In this document: positions 35,648 to 44,245 of the stretch, piece by piece
Layout of the letters: each line of letters opens with the position of its first letter
Position numbering within the stretch: the stretch's first letter is position 1
NCBI RefSeq assembly: GCF_001856665.1
Contig: NZ_CP017781.1
Location: 434,001 to 498,000, forward strand
Direction of reading: 5' to 3'
DNA from: Rhodobacter xanthinilyticus
GTDB lineage: Bacteria; Pseudomonadota; Alphaproteobacteria; Rhodobacterales; Rhodobacteraceae
DNA length: 64,000 nucleotides
Made by a program: the position numbers and the translations under genes
Notes under the pieces: model-generated
Told to the model about the DNA's origin: nothing
Databases searched by the model: none
The model's input: only the letters and a program-made list of their open reading frames with translations

Positions 35648-36147
35648 TTGACCTTCAGTGGCAGGCCGCAGACGGCGAGGGTGACTTCCTCCGCCGCTGC
35701 CGCGACCCATTGGTTGAGAAGCCCCGCGGCGTCGCGGAACTCACGGGCGAGCCGGTTTTCCGGGACGATCCCGGCGCCGAGCTCATTGGTGACGAAGACG
35801 ACCGGCGCCCTCTGCTCGGGCAGCGCGGCGATCAGCGCGCGGCCCGCGGCGCGCCAGTCATGGCCGCCGAGCATGAGGTTCGTGAGCCACAGCGTCAGGC
35901 AATCGACGAGCCGCGGGCGCCCGTCGGTGACGCGCAGCGCGCCCACGAGGTCGAGCGGTTCGCTATGGGTGATCCATTCCGGGCCGCGCCGGGCCTGATG
36001 CTCGGCGATCCGGGCCTCCATTTCGCTGTCGAAAGCCTGCGCCGTTGCGATATAGACGGCGGGGCGCCCGAGGTCGAGCGTCCGCGCTTCGGCGATGTGG
36101 CTCTTGCCCGAGCGGGCGCCGCCGGTGACGAGGATGGTGCGAGTCAT
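35644..36147 (-). CDS. cobU: Adenosylcobinamide kinase / adenosylcobinamide-phosphate guanylyltransferase (CobP)
   Basis: A 167-residue bifunctional enzyme of nucleotide-loop assembly. P-loop GGARSGKS at residues 9-16, VYIATAQAFD and HQARRGPEWITHSEP carry the guanylyl-accepting histidine region, and VTNELGAGIVPEN is the typical C-terminal motif. ATG at 36147 has only a weak ribosome site (AGAGGC). It heads the minus-strand operon and diverges by 67 bases from the phosphatase gene; no riboswitch lies in that gap. Confidence 0.94.
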   Translation of the reverse strand: MTRTILVTGGARSGKSHIAEARTLDLGRPAVYIATAQAFDSEMEARIAEHQARRGPEWITHSEPLDLVGALRVTDGRPRLVDCLTLWLTNLMLGGHDWRAAGRALIAALPEQRAPVVFVTNELGAGIVPENRLAREFRDAAGLLNQWVAAAAEEVTLAVCGLPLKVK

Positions 36148-36214
36148 CGTGCCTCTTGTTCCTTCGGCGCTGACAAAGCAGAAACGGCGCCGGGACGGAA
36201 GGAGAAATGCGACC

Positions 36215-36790
36215 ATGGCCGAAGGGGGCGCGACGGAAATCCTGTTGATCCGCCATGCGCCGCAGATCAACGGCGGGCGGCTGGCGGGGCGGCGCGATGT
36301 GCCGGCGGATTGTTCCGACGCGGCGGCGTTTGCGGCGCTGGCGGCGGCGGCGGGGGCCGTGGATGCGCTCGTCGCGAGCCCGGCGCTGCGCTGTGTGCAG
36401 ACGGCCGGCGCGCTTTGGCCCGGCCGCGCGCCCGAGCTCGATGCGCGGTTCTGGGAGCAGGATTTCGGCGATTGGGAGGGGCTGCCCTTTGCGGATCTGC
36501 CCGATATCGGCCCGCTCTCGGGCGAGGCCCTGGCGGCGCATCGGCCCCCCGGCGGCGAGAGTTTCGCCGAGCTTTGCGCGCGCCTTGCGCCGGGGTTTGA
36601 CGATCTCGCGGCGCGCGGCGGGCGGGTGGCGCTCGTGGCTCATGCGGGGGTGGTGCGCGCGGCTTTGTCGCGGGCGGTGGGGGCGGTCGCGGGCGGGCTC
36701 GCGTTTCAGGTGGCGCCGCTCTCGCTGACCCGGATCGTGGTCGCGGGCGGGGGCTGGTCGGTCGCGGAGGTCAACCGGCGATGCGGCTGA
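36215..36790 (+). CDS. cobC: Histidine phosphatase, probable alpha-ribazole phosphatase
   Basis: A 191-residue member of the phosphoglycerate-mutase-like histidine phosphatases. LLIRHAP is a modified RHG motif (glycine replaced by alanine) holding the phospho-accepting histidine; ASPALRCVQTA, FWEQDFGDWEG and VALVAHAGVVRA are the other active-site blocks. Being between the nucleotide-loop genes it probably dephosphorylates alpha-ribazole phosphate or adenosylcobalamin 5'-phosphate (Salmonella CobC role). GGAAGGAG lies 10 bases upstream of ATG 36215. The gene overlaps the next by 10 bases. Confidence 0.85.
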   Translation: MAEGGATEILLIRHAPQINGGRLAGRRDVPADCSDAAAFAALAAAAGAVDALVASPALRCVQTAGALWPGRAPELDARFWEQDFGDWEGLPFADLPDIGPLSGEALAAHRPPGGESFAELCARLAPGFDDLAARGGRVALVAHAGVVRAALSRAVGAVAGGLAFQVAPLSLTRIVVAGGGWSVAEVNRRCG

Positions 36791-37575
36791 ACCTGCGCGT
36801 GCCGGGGCATTTCGGCGAGCTGATCCAGGGGCGGCTCGGCGCCTGCGGGCCGGTGGTTCTGGTGACGCTGCCCTGCGCCGATCTTGGCGTGGTGGCGGGG
36901 TGTCGGCCTGGGCGGGGGCTTGCGCTGCACCGCGCGGGCGCGCCGGGGCGGGGGCTTGCGCTCCTGCGCGCGCTGGGCCTCGCGGCGCCCGGGCGGGTCG
37001 CGATGCGGCCGCTGGCCGAGCCCGGCTGCGGCACTGGCGTCTCGACGGCGAGCCTCGTTGCGCTCGCCGCGCTTGCCGGCTGGCGGGGCGCGGCGGAGGA
37101 TCTCGCGGCGGCCTGTGTCGCGGTCGAGGGCGCCTCCGATCCGCTGATGTTTCCCGCGCCCGAGCGGCTCTTGTGGGCCTCGCGCGCGGGGCGGGCGCTC
37201 GCGCTCCTGCCGGCGCTGCCGCGGTTCGAGGTGCTTGGCGGCTTTTGGGGCCCGCCGCGCGCGACCGATGCCAAGGACAGCGATTTCGCCGATATTTCCG
37301 ATCTCGTGGCGGCCTGGCAGGGCGCGCGCGCGCTTGGTGATTTTGCCGCTTTGGCCTCGGAAAGCGCCGCGCGCAGCCTCGCGCGGCGGGGCCCCGCGGG
37401 CGATCCTGTGGCAGGGCTTGCGCAGCGGTTTGGCGCGCTCGGGTGGTGCATGGCGCATACTGGCGCCGCGCGCGGGTTGATTTACGCGCCCGGCACGGTG
37501 CCCGAGGGCGCGGCGGCGGGGCTGCGTGCGGCGGGGCTGCGCGGGGTGCGGGTGTTTCGGGGGGGCTCGGCATGA
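36781..37575 (+). CDS. bluE: GHMP-family kinase, probable L-threonine kinase (BluE/PduX type)
   Basis: A 264-residue GHMP-fold kinase. The N terminus RVPGHFGELIQG matches the PduX/BluE start, and GCGTGVSTASLVAL (residues about 82-95) is the ATP-binding glycine-rich motif. These kinases phosphorylate L-threonine to L-threonine phosphate, the substrate of the threonine-phosphate decarboxylase two genes downstream. The gene overlaps its neighbours by 10 and 4 bases, so the aminopropanol branch is encoded as a block. R. capsulatus BluE has the same place in its blu operon; the symbol follows that precedent. Confidence 0.85.
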   Translation: MRLNLRVPGHFGELIQGRLGACGPVVLVTLPCADLGVVAGCRPGRGLALHRAGAPGRGLALLRALGLAAPGRVAMRPLAEPGCGTGVSTASLVALAALAGWRGAAEDLAAACVAVEGASDPLMFPAPERLLWASRAGRALALLPALPRFEVLGGFWGPPRATDAKDSDFADISDLVAAWQGARALGDFAALASESAARSLARRGPAGDPVAGLAQRFGALGWCMAHTGAARGLIYAPGTVPEGAAAGLRAAGLRGVRVFRGGSA

Positions 37576-38510
37576 GTTTCGCGGGGATGATGCTGGTCGC
37601 GGTCGCGTGCGATCTCGCCTTTGGCTGGCCGGGGGCGCTTTACGCGCGGATCGGCCATCCGGTGACCTGGCTCGGGCGGCTGATCGGCGCGCTCGATCGT
37701 CGGCTCAACCGGCCGGGCCGGCCGCGGCGCGCGCGGGGCGTGCTGGCGGCGGCGGTGGTGATCGGGCTCGCCGCCGGGGTGGGCGGCCTCGCGCAGGCGC
37801 TCCTGCCCGAGGGGGTTTGGGGCGTGGTGCTCGGCGGGGTGCTCGCCTGGCCGCTCGTCGCGATCCGCTCGATGCATGAACATGTCGCGGCCGTCGCGCG
37901 CCCGCTTCTCGCCGGCGATATCCCCGCCGCGCGTCAGGCCGTCGCGATGATCGTCGGGCGCGACCCCTCGCGCCTCGACAGCGCGGGCGTGGCGCGCGCG
38001 GCCCTCGAGAGCCTCGCCGAGAACAGCTCCGACGGCATCGTCGCGCCGCTTTTCTGGGGCGTGGTCGCGGGCCTGCCCGGGATCGCGGCCTACAAGGCGA
38101 TCAACACGCTCGATTCGATGATCGGCCACCGCACGCCGCGCCATGAGGCCTTCGGCTGGGCCTCGGCGCGGATCGACGATTGGGTGAACCTGATCCCCGC
38201 GCGGCTCACCGGGCTGCTCTTTGCGCTGGCCTCGGGGCGGCCCGGGCGCGGGCTGCGGGTGATGGCCCGCGACGCGCGCGCCCACCGCTCGCCCAACGCC
38301 GGCTGGCCCGAGGCCGCGATGGCCGGCGCGCTCGGTGTGCGGCTCTCGGGCCCGCGCGTCTATGCCGATCGGGTCGCCGAGGAGCCCTGGCTCAACGGCA
38401 CCTGCCCCGATCCGTTTCCGGCTGACCTCGCGCGCGGACTTGCGCTATACGCCCGGGCGATGGCTCTGGGCGTTGCGCTGATCGCGCTCGCCGCGGCGGG
38501 GGGGATCTGA
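37572..38510 (+). CDS. cbiB: Adenosylcobinamide-phosphate synthase
   Basis: A 312-residue inner-membrane enzyme (CobD in P. denitrificans terms) that amidates adenosylcobyric acid with aminopropanol phosphate. ACDLAFGWPGALYARIGHPVTWLG is the family start; ESLAENSSDGIVAPLFW and YKAINTLDSMIGHR are the most conserved segments. Four to five hydrophobic stretches are visible. ATG at 37572 overlaps the bluE stop by 4 bp and its own TGA shares one base with the next ATG. Confidence 0.95.
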   Translation: MSFAGMMLVAVACDLAFGWPGALYARIGHPVTWLGRLIGALDRRLNRPGRPRRARGVLAAAVVIGLAAGVGGLAQALLPEGVWGVVLGGVLAWPLVAIRSMHEHVAAVARPLLAGDIPAARQAVAMIVGRDPSRLDSAGVARAALESLAENSSDGIVAPLFWGVVAGLPGIAAYKAINTLDSMIGHRTPRHEAFGWASARIDDWVNLIPARLTGLLFALASGRPGRGLRVMARDARAHRSPNAGWPEAAMAGALGVRLSGPRVYADRVAEEPWLNGTCPDPFPADLARGLALYARAMALGVALIALAAAGGI

Positions 38511-39460
38511 TGCGCGACCATGGCGGCAATATCGATCAGGCGCGGGCCGCGTATGGCGGCGCCGATTGGATCGACCTCTCGACCGGCATCAACCGCGTGC
38601 CCTATCCGCTGCCCGCGCTCTCGCCCGAGGCCTGGACGATGCTGCCCACGGCCGAGGCCAAGGCGGGCCTGATCGCCGCGGCGCGCGCGGCCTTCGGCAC
38701 CGAGGCGCCGGGCGTCGCGCTCGCAGGCGCGCAGGCCGCGATCCAGCTCTTGCCGCGTCTGCTTGGCCCCGGGCGGGCGCGGGTGCTTGGGCCCACCTAT
38801 AACGAACATGCCGCGAGCCTGCGGGCGGGCGGTTGGGCGGTCGAGGAGGTGGAGACGCTCGAAGGTCTCGCGGGCGCCGATCTCGCCGTGGTGGTGAACC
38901 CCAACAACCCCGATGGCCGCACCCATGCGCCCGCCGCGCTGCGCGCGCTTGCGCCCCGCGTCGGCCAGCTTGTCGTCGATGAGAGCTTCGCCGACCCGGT
39001 GCCGGGGCTGTCGCTGCTTGCCGACCCGGGCGAGATCCTCGTGCTGCGCTCGTTTGGCAAGTTCTGGGGGCTCGCTGGGCTGCGGCTCGGCTTCGCCTTC
39101 GGCCCCGCGGCGCGGATCGCCGGGCTCGCCGAGATGGCCGGGCCCTGGCCGGTCTCGGGCGCGGCGATCGAGATCGGGCGCGTGGCGCTCGCCGATACCG
39201 CCTGGCGCGCGGCCACGATCGCGCGGCTCACCGCCGAGGCGGCGCGGATCGACGCGCTCGCCGCCCGCGCGGGCTGGCGCCTCGTCGGCGGCACGGCGCT
39301 CTTTCGCAGCTATGACACGCCCGACGCCGCCGCGGCGCAGGACCGGCTCGCCCGGGCGCGGATCTGGTCGCGGATCTTTCCCTATTCGCCCCGCTGGATC
39401 CGGCTCGGCCTGCCGGGCGGCGGCGCGGAATGGCAGCGGCTGGAGGAGGCGCTCGTCTGA
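38510..39460 (+). CDS. cobD: Threonine-phosphate decarboxylase (PLP; CobC of P. denitrificans)
   Basis: A 316-residue fold-type I PLP enzyme that decarboxylates L-threonine phosphate to (R)-1-amino-2-propanol phosphate. NPNNPDG at 130-136 and the PLP lysine K184 in RSFGKFWGLAGLRLG are diagnostic; WIDLSTGINRVPYP near the N terminus is specific for this branch. At 316 residues it is slightly short for the family (about 330-360). It lies between cbiB, which uses its product, and bluB, with 1-base TGATG overlaps on both sides. Confidence 0.92.
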   Translation: MRDHGGNIDQARAAYGGADWIDLSTGINRVPYPLPALSPEAWTMLPTAEAKAGLIAAARAAFGTEAPGVALAGAQAAIQLLPRLLGPGRARVLGPTYNEHAASLRAGGWAVEEVETLEGLAGADLAVVVNPNNPDGRTHAPAALRALAPRVGQLVVDESFADPVPGLSLLADPGEILVLRSFGKFWGLAGLRLGFAFGPAARIAGLAEMAGPWPVSGAAIEIGRVALADTAWRAATIARLTAEAARIDALAARAGWRLVGGTALFRSYDTPDAAAAQDRLARARIWSRIFPYSPRWIRLGLPGGGAEWQRLEEALV

Positions 39461-40083
39461 TGGAATTCGATGACCTCGCGCGCGAGGCGCTCGCGCGGAT
39501 TTTGCGCTGGCGCCGCGATGTGCGCCATTTTCGCCCCGATCCGGTCGCCGAGCCGGTGCTCGAGCGGCTGCGCGCCGCGATGGATTGCGCGCCCTCGGTC
39601 GGCAATGCGCGCCCCTGGCGGGTGATGCGCGTGGAGAGCCCCGCGATCCGCGCCGAGGTGCGGGCGATTTTCGAGCGTTGCAACGCCGAGGCCGCCGGCC
39701 AATACGCGGGCGCGCGCGCCTCGGCCTATGCCCAGCTCAAGCTGCAAGGCATGGATGCCGCCCCCGTGCAGCTCGCGGTTTTCACCGTCACCGACCCGGA
39801 GGCGGGCCACCGCCTTGGCCGTCTCACCATGCCCGAGACGCTGCGCCAATCGACCGCGATGGCGATCTACACGCTCTGGCTCGCGGCGCGGGCCGAGAAC
39901 CTCGGGCTCGGCATGGTCTCGATCCTCGACCCGGAGGCGGTGGCGCGCGCAGTCGGCGCGCCGGCGGGCTGGGAATTCGCGGCCTGGCTCTGCATCGGGC
40001 ACCCCGAGTTCACCGACGACACGCCGCTTCTGCACCGCGCCGGCTGGCAGGAAAATGCGCCGACCGTCTGGGACAAGATCTAG
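39460..40083 (+). CDS. bluB: 5,6-dimethylbenzimidazole synthase BluB
   Basis: A 207-residue flavin-destructase of the nitroreductase fold that converts FMNH2 and oxygen to [15 protein letters not shown], the FMN-binding segment [12 protein letters not shown], and [15 protein letters not shown] are conserved; NARPWR replaces the NxQPW motif of usual nitroreductases. It closes the plus-strand aminopropanol/DMB operon. Its TAG overlaps the cobQ stop of the other strand in a shared CTAG (40080-40083). The oxygen need is consistent with an aerobic pathway. Confidence 0.95.
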   Translation: MEFDDLAREALARILRWRRDVRHFRPDPVAEPVLERLRAAMDCAPSVGNARPWRVMRVESPAIRAEVRAIFERCNAEAAGQYAGARASAYAQLKLQGMDAAPVQLAVFTVTDPEAGHRLGRLTMPETLRQSTAMAIYTLWLAARAENLGLGMVSILDPEAVARAVGAPAGWEFAAWLCIGHPEFTDDTPLLHRAGWQENAPTVWDKI

Positions 40084-41525
40084 CGGGCGAGGCCGAGAAG
40101 CCCCCCCACATCGAGATGCGCCTCGAGATGATCGGCGAGCGCATCGAGCGCGGCCTCGACGCTCGCGCCCTGCGAGCGGCCCGACGCCGCGACGCCGATC
40201 TGCGCCAGATAGGCCGCGCGGAAAGCGTCTTGCGCGAACATCCCGTGCAGGTAGCTGCCCGTCACCCGCCCGTCGGCCGAGGTCGCCCCCTCCGGCGCGC
40301 CGCCGATCCGCGCAAACGGGCGCGCCCGGTCGGCGCCCTCGGTGCGCCCGATGTGGATCTCATAGCCCGAGATCGCGAGCCCGGTGGGCGCATGCACCGC
40401 CTCGGTCCGCGTCAGGCGCTTGTCGGGCGTCATCACGGTTTCCACATCGAGAAGCCCGAGCCCCGGCGTGCGCCCCGGCGCGCCCTCAATCCCTTGCGGA
40501 TCGTCGACGAACCTCCCCAGCATCTGGTAGCCGCCGCAGATACCCAGCACATGCCCGCCACGCCGCACATGCGCCGCAAGGTCGATATCCCAGCCCTGCG
40601 CGCGCAGAAAGTCGAGATCGCCCCGCGTCGATTTCGACCCGGGCAAGATCACCAGCCGCGCATCGCCCGGGATCGCCTCGCCCGGCCGCACCATGATCAG
40701 ATCGACCCCGGGCTCGGCCTTCAGCGGATCGAGATCATCGAAATTCGCAATCCGCGAGAGCGTCAGACAGGCGATCTTCACCCCCCCGCCCAAGGGCCCC
40801 GAGGCGAGGTCGAGCGCGTCCTCGGCGGGCAGCAGATGCGCCTGCGCAAACCACGGCAAAACCCCGAACCCGCGCCAGCCGGTGCGCGCCTCGATCATCC
40901 GATAGCCATCGTCAAAGAGGCTCGGATCGCCGCGGAACTTGTTGATCAGAAAGCCCTCGATCATCGCCGCATCGGCCGGGTCCAGCACCGCCTGCGTGCC
41001 GACGATCTGCGCGATCACCCCGCCCCGGTCGATGTCGCCGGCAAGCACGACCGGCACATCGGCCGCCCGCGCAAAGCCCATGTTGGCAATATCGCCCGCC
41101 CGCAGATTGACCTCCGCCGGCGAGCCCGCGCCCTCGACGATCACCAGATCATGCGCCGCCTTCAGCCGCCCGAAACTCTCGAGCACAGCGCCCATCAGCT
41201 GCGGCTTGAGCGCCCAATATTCCCGCGCCCGCGTGGTCGTCAGCCGCCGCCCCTGCACCACGACCTGCGCACCAAGCTCGCTCTCCGGCTTCAAGAGGAT
41301 CGGGTTCATGTCGACCATGGGCTCGAGCCCCGCGGCCCGCGCCTGCAAGGCTTGCGCCCGCCCGATCTCGCCGCCGTCCGCCGTCACCGCGGCGTTGTTC
41401 GACATGTTCTGCGGCTTGAATGGCGCCACGCTCAGGCCCCGCCGCACCGCCGCCCGGCACAGCCCCGCCACCAGCATCGACTTGCCGACATTCGAGCCCG
41501 CCCCCTGAATCATGATCGCCGTCAT
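40080..41525 (-). CDS. cobQ: Cobyric acid synthase
   Basis: A 481-residue glutamine-dependent amidotransferase adding four amides to adenosylcobyrinic acid a,c-diamide. The N-terminal dethiobiotin-synthase-like domain has GAGSNVGKS; the C-terminal GATase domain has the nucleophile C330 in [10 protein letters not shown] and H-containing GSYLHGMF near the end. It follows cobO on the same strand, but 274 bases with a long inverted repeat separate them, so co-transcription is uncertain. Confidence 0.96.
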   Translation of the reverse strand: MTAIMIQGAGSNVGKSMLVAGLCRAAVRRGLSVAPFKPQNMSNNAAVTADGGEIGRAQALQARAAGLEPMVDMNPILLKPESELGAQVVVQGRRLTTTRAREYWALKPQLMGAVLESFGRLKAAHDLVIVEGAGSPAEVNLRAGDIANMGFARAADVPVVLAGDIDRGGVIAQIVGTQAVLDPADAAMIEGFLINKFRGDPSLFDDGYRMIEARTGWRGFGVLPWFAQAHLLPAEDALDLASGPLGGGVKIACLTLSRIANFDDLDPLKAEPGVDLIMVRPGEAIPGDARLVILPGSKSTRGDLDFLRAQGWDIDLAAHVRRGGHVLGICGGYQMLGRFVDDPQGIEGAPGRTPGLGLLDVETVMTPDKRLTRTEAVHAPTGLAISGYEIHIGRTEGADRARPFARIGGAPEGATSADGRVTGSYLHGMFAQDAFRAAYLAQIGVAASGRSQGASVEAALDALADHLEAHLDVGGLLGLAR

Positions 41526-41570
41526 CGCCGCCCTCCAGCCGCGCGCCAGTTGAGAGTTCGGGAGCCTCCG

Positions 41571-41775
41571 GCGGGGATATTTATTGGCAAGATGAAAGGG
41601 AGGGCGGACGGGCGCCGCGCCTCGGGCCGGAGAACCGGGGGAGACGCGGCGCTTTCACCTTGCACGGTCATCGGGATCCCTCCCTGTACCGTAGAAAAAG
41701 GGTGCCAGATCATCCTTAACAAACCCTTACATTTCATCTTGCCAGAAATATCCCGGGGGTCCGGGGGCGGCGCCC
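41571..41775. repeat. Palindromic repeat arms enclosing a 120-bp insert, copy E
   Basis: GGGGATATTTATTGGCAAGATGAAA at 41573-41597 is opposed by TTTCATCTTGCCAGAAATATCCCGG at about 41731-41755, so the two arms are some 130 bases apart. GGGGGTCCGGGGGCGGCGCCCCCGG follows, the same block as after copy B. The insert contains no reading frame of note. It fills most of the 274-base gap between cobO and cobQ. Confidence 0.7.
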
Positions 41776-41799
41776 CCGGCGCTCTCCGTCTTCGCGGCG

Positions 41800-42426
41800 T
41801 CAGAATTCCACGCCCGGCTGCCCCTTGATCCCGGAGCGGAACGGGTGTTTCACCAGCGTCATCTCGGTCACCAGATCGGCCGCCTCGATCAGCCCCTCGG
41901 CCGCGTTGCGCCCGGTCAGCACGACATGGGTGAGCGGCGGCTTTTCCGCGCGCAGGAAGGCCAGCACCTCGTCAAGCTCGAGGTAATCATAACGCAGCGC
42001 GATGTTGATCTCATCGAGCAGGACCATCCGGATCCGCGGGTCGTGGATCAGCTCCTTGGCCTTTTCCCAGCCGGCCTTGGCCGCGGCGATATCGCGCGCG
42101 CGGTCCTGCGTTTCCCAGGTAAAGCCTTCGCCCATCGCGTGAAACTGGCACAGATCGCCAAAATTTTCGGTCAGCAGGCGCCGCTCGCCGGTCTCCCAGG
42201 CGCCCTTGATGAACTGCACCACCGCGCAGGGCATGCCATGTGCGATGCAGCGCAGGATCATCCCGAACCCCGAGGAGGACTTGCCCTTGCCCGGCCCGGT
42301 ATGGACGATGATCAGCCCCTTTTCGCCCTCTTTCGTCGCCATGATCTTGTCGCGGGCGGCCTTCTTCTTGGCCATCTTGCTGGCGTGGCGCTGCGATTCG
42401 GCCTGGGCGTCGGATTCTGTCGTCAT
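41800..42426 (-). CDS. cobO: Cob(I)yrinic acid a,c-diamide adenosyltransferase
   Basis: A 208-residue CobA/CobO-type corrinoid adenosyltransferase. The P-loop variant HTGPGKGKSSSGFGMILRC, QFIKGAWETGE and LLDEINIALRY are signatures. The first 30 residues are basic and Ala/Lys-rich. ATG at 42426 has GAGGA 9 bases upstream. It diverges from the riboswitch-led operon; no riboswitch is oriented towards cobO. Confidence 0.95.
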   Translation of the reverse strand: MTTESDAQAESQRHASKMAKKKAARDKIMATKEGEKGLIIVHTGPGKGKSSSGFGMILRCIAHGMPCAVVQFIKGAWETGERRLLTENFGDLCQFHAMGEGFTWETQDRARDIAAAKAGWEKAKELIHDPRIRMVLLDEINIALRYDYLELDEVLAFLRAEKPPLTHVVLTGRNAAEGLIEAADLVTEMTLVKHPFRSGIKGQPGVEF

Positions 42427-42477
42427 TGCGGCGGTCCTCGTTCTTGACAAAGGGGGGCGGCTCGCTCAGGGAGGAAG

Positions 42478-42692
42478 CGCGCTGGTCCTGTCCTATGACA
42501 GGTGAAGAGGGAATGCGACAGGGTTTGCGACCAGGAACGGTCCGATCCCGAAGCGCAGCCGCCCCCGCGACCGTGACCGGAGAGGTCGCCCCGACCACTG
42601 GCTGAGGCTGGGAAGGTGGGGTGACCGCAGGGCCGACCCAACCCGGGGGCCCGAGATCCGCAAGCCGGGAGACCTGCCCGCGCATCGATGTA
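42478..42692 (+). ncRNA. Cobalamin (B12) riboswitch upstream of the DUF1636-cobW-cobN operon
   Basis: Class-I B12 riboswitch elements in order: CCTGTC-CTAT-GACAGG stem, GAAGAGGGAA, GCAGCCGCCCCCGCGACCGTGA, CCACTGG, and the B12 box AGCCGGGAGACCTGCC at 42663-42678. Adenosylcobalamin binding would lower expression of the downstream genes. An SD-masking hairpin at 42736-42771 suggests translational control. Ends are approximate. Confidence 0.93.
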
Positions 42693-42778
42693 ACGGGCGG
42701 ACGGGGTGTTCCGCGACCGGCAGGTGGGCTTTGCCCCCCTCTGGCCCATGCCCCCATGCCAAGAAGAGGGGCCGCGCC

Positions 42779-43195
42779 ATGTCTGCCGTGCTTCATGTCT
42801 GCACCACCTGCCGCGCCGCCGAAACGGCTTGCGCGGGCTGCGACCTCGGCGGCCCTGCGGCCGGCAATTGCGCGGGCTGCCCGCTCGCCATCGGCGCCGA
42901 CGGCACCCGCCCGGGCGCGCGCCTCTATGAGGCGCTGAGCGCCGCCGCCCTGCCCGAGGGCGTCACGCTGCGCCCCGTCGAATGCCTCTCGGCCTGCAGC
43001 CAGGGCTGCGCCGTCGCGCTCTCGGCGCCGGGCAAATGGAGCTATGTCTACGGCCGCCTCTCGGCCCATGACGCCGCCGAGATCCTCGCCGGTGCCGCGC
43101 GCTATGCCGCCTGCGCCGATGGCCTCGTGCCCTGGCGCGAGCGCCCCGAAATCTTCCGCAAGCAAAGCCTTGCCCGTATCCCCCCGCAGGAGTGA
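42779..43195 (+). CDS. DUF1636 cysteine-rich metal-binding protein
   Basis: A 138-residue soluble protein with nine or more cysteines: C8-x2-C11, C18-x2-C21, C31-x2-C34 and the block C69, C73, C77. This pattern fits the DUF1636 ferredoxin- or thioredoxin-like proteins found next to cobW in Rhodobacterales and rhizobia; the last block resembles [2Fe-2S] thioredoxin-like ferredoxins. First gene after the riboswitch and 3 bases before cobW, so it is B12-repressed and probably serves cobalt handling or electron transfer. Function is not established. ATG 42779 has AGAGGG upstream. Confidence 0.85.
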   Translation: MSAVLHVCTTCRAAETACAGCDLGGPAAGNCAGCPLAIGADGTRPGARLYEALSAAALPEGVTLRPVECLSACSQGCAVALSAPGKWSYVYGRLSAHDAAEILAGAARYAACADGLVPWRERPEIFRKQSLARIPPQE

Positions 43196-43198
43196 GCG

Positions 43199-44245
43199 AT
43201 GACCGATCTGACCAAAATCCCCGTGACCGTGATCACCGGCTTTCTCGGCGCGGGCAAGACCACGCTGATCCGGCATCTGATGGCGAACCCGCAGGGCAAG
43301 ACCCTCGCCGTGCTCGTCAACGAGTTCGGCACGGTGGGCGTCGATGGCGAGATCCTGCGCCAATGCGCCGATGAGAACTGCCCCGACGAGAACATCGTCG
43401 AGCTCGCCAATGGCTGTATCTGCTGCACGGTGGCCGATGATTTCATCCCGACGATCGAGGCGCTGATGGCGCGGCCCAAGCGCCCCGATCACATCCTGAT
43501 CGAGACCTCGGGGCTGGCGCTCCCGAAACCGCTCCTGAAGGCCTTCGACTGGCCCGCGATCCGCTCGAAGATCACGGTCGATGGCGTGATTGCGCTCGCC
43601 GATGCCGAGGCGGTGGCGGCGGGGCGCTTCGCCCCCGATGTCGCGGCCGTCGATGCCCAGCGCGCCGCCGATGACAGCATCGACCACGAGACGCCGCTCT
43701 CCGAGGTCTTCGAGGATCAGATCGCCTGCGCCGATATCGTGCTCCTGTCGAAGGCCGATCTGGCGGGCGAGGCGGGGCTTGCCGCCGCCCGCGCCGCGAT
43801 CGAGGCCGAGGCGCCGCGCAAACTGCCGATCCTCGCGATGACCGAGGGCGTGATCGACCCGCAGGTGATCCTCGGGCTCGGCGCCGCGGCCGAGGACGAC
43901 CTCGCCGCGCGCCCCTCGCACCATGATGACCACGGCGATCACGAGCATGACGATTTCGACACGGTGGTGATCGAGCTGCCCGAAATCGCCGACCCGGCGC
44001 GTCTTGTCGCCGCGATCGAGCGGCTCGCGCGCGAGCAGAACATCTTGCGCGTGAAGGGCCATGTCGCGGTGTTGGGCAAGCCGATGCGGCTGCTCGTGCA
44101 GGCGGTGGGCGAGCGCGTGCGCCAGCAATTCGACCGCCCCTGGGGCGCCGACCCGCGCCGCACCGCGCTCGTCGTCATCGCCGAGCATGACGATGTGAAC
44201 GAGGCCGCGATCCGCGCGGTGTTGATGGAAGGCGCGGCCGGCTGA
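43199..44245 (+). CDS. cobW: CobW-type G3E GTPase, cobalt chaperone
   Basis: A 348-residue COG0523 GTPase thought to deliver cobalt to the CobNST chelatase. Walker A GFLGAGKT at 14-21, the metal-binding CxCC motif at C73, C75, C76 (NGCICCTV), guanine motif SKAD, and a His/Asp-rich metal loop HHDDHGDHEHDD around residue 240. It sits between the DUF1636 gene and cobN, with a 1-base overlap at each junction with cobN. Confidence 0.95.
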   Translation: MTDLTKIPVTVITGFLGAGKTTLIRHLMANPQGKTLAVLVNEFGTVGVDGEILRQCADENCPDENIVELANGCICCTVADDFIPTIEALMARPKRPDHILIETSGLALPKPLLKAFDWPAIRSKITVDGVIALADAEAVAAGRFAPDVAAVDAQRAADDSIDHETPLSEVFEDQIACADIVLLSKADLAGEAGLAAARAAIEAEAPRKLPILAMTEGVIDPQVILGLGAAAEDDLAARPSHHDDHGDHEHDDFDTVVIELPEIADPARLVAAIERLAREQNILRVKGHVAVLGKPMRLLVQAVGERVRQQFDRPWGADPRRTALVVIAEHDDVNEAAIRAVLMEGAAG

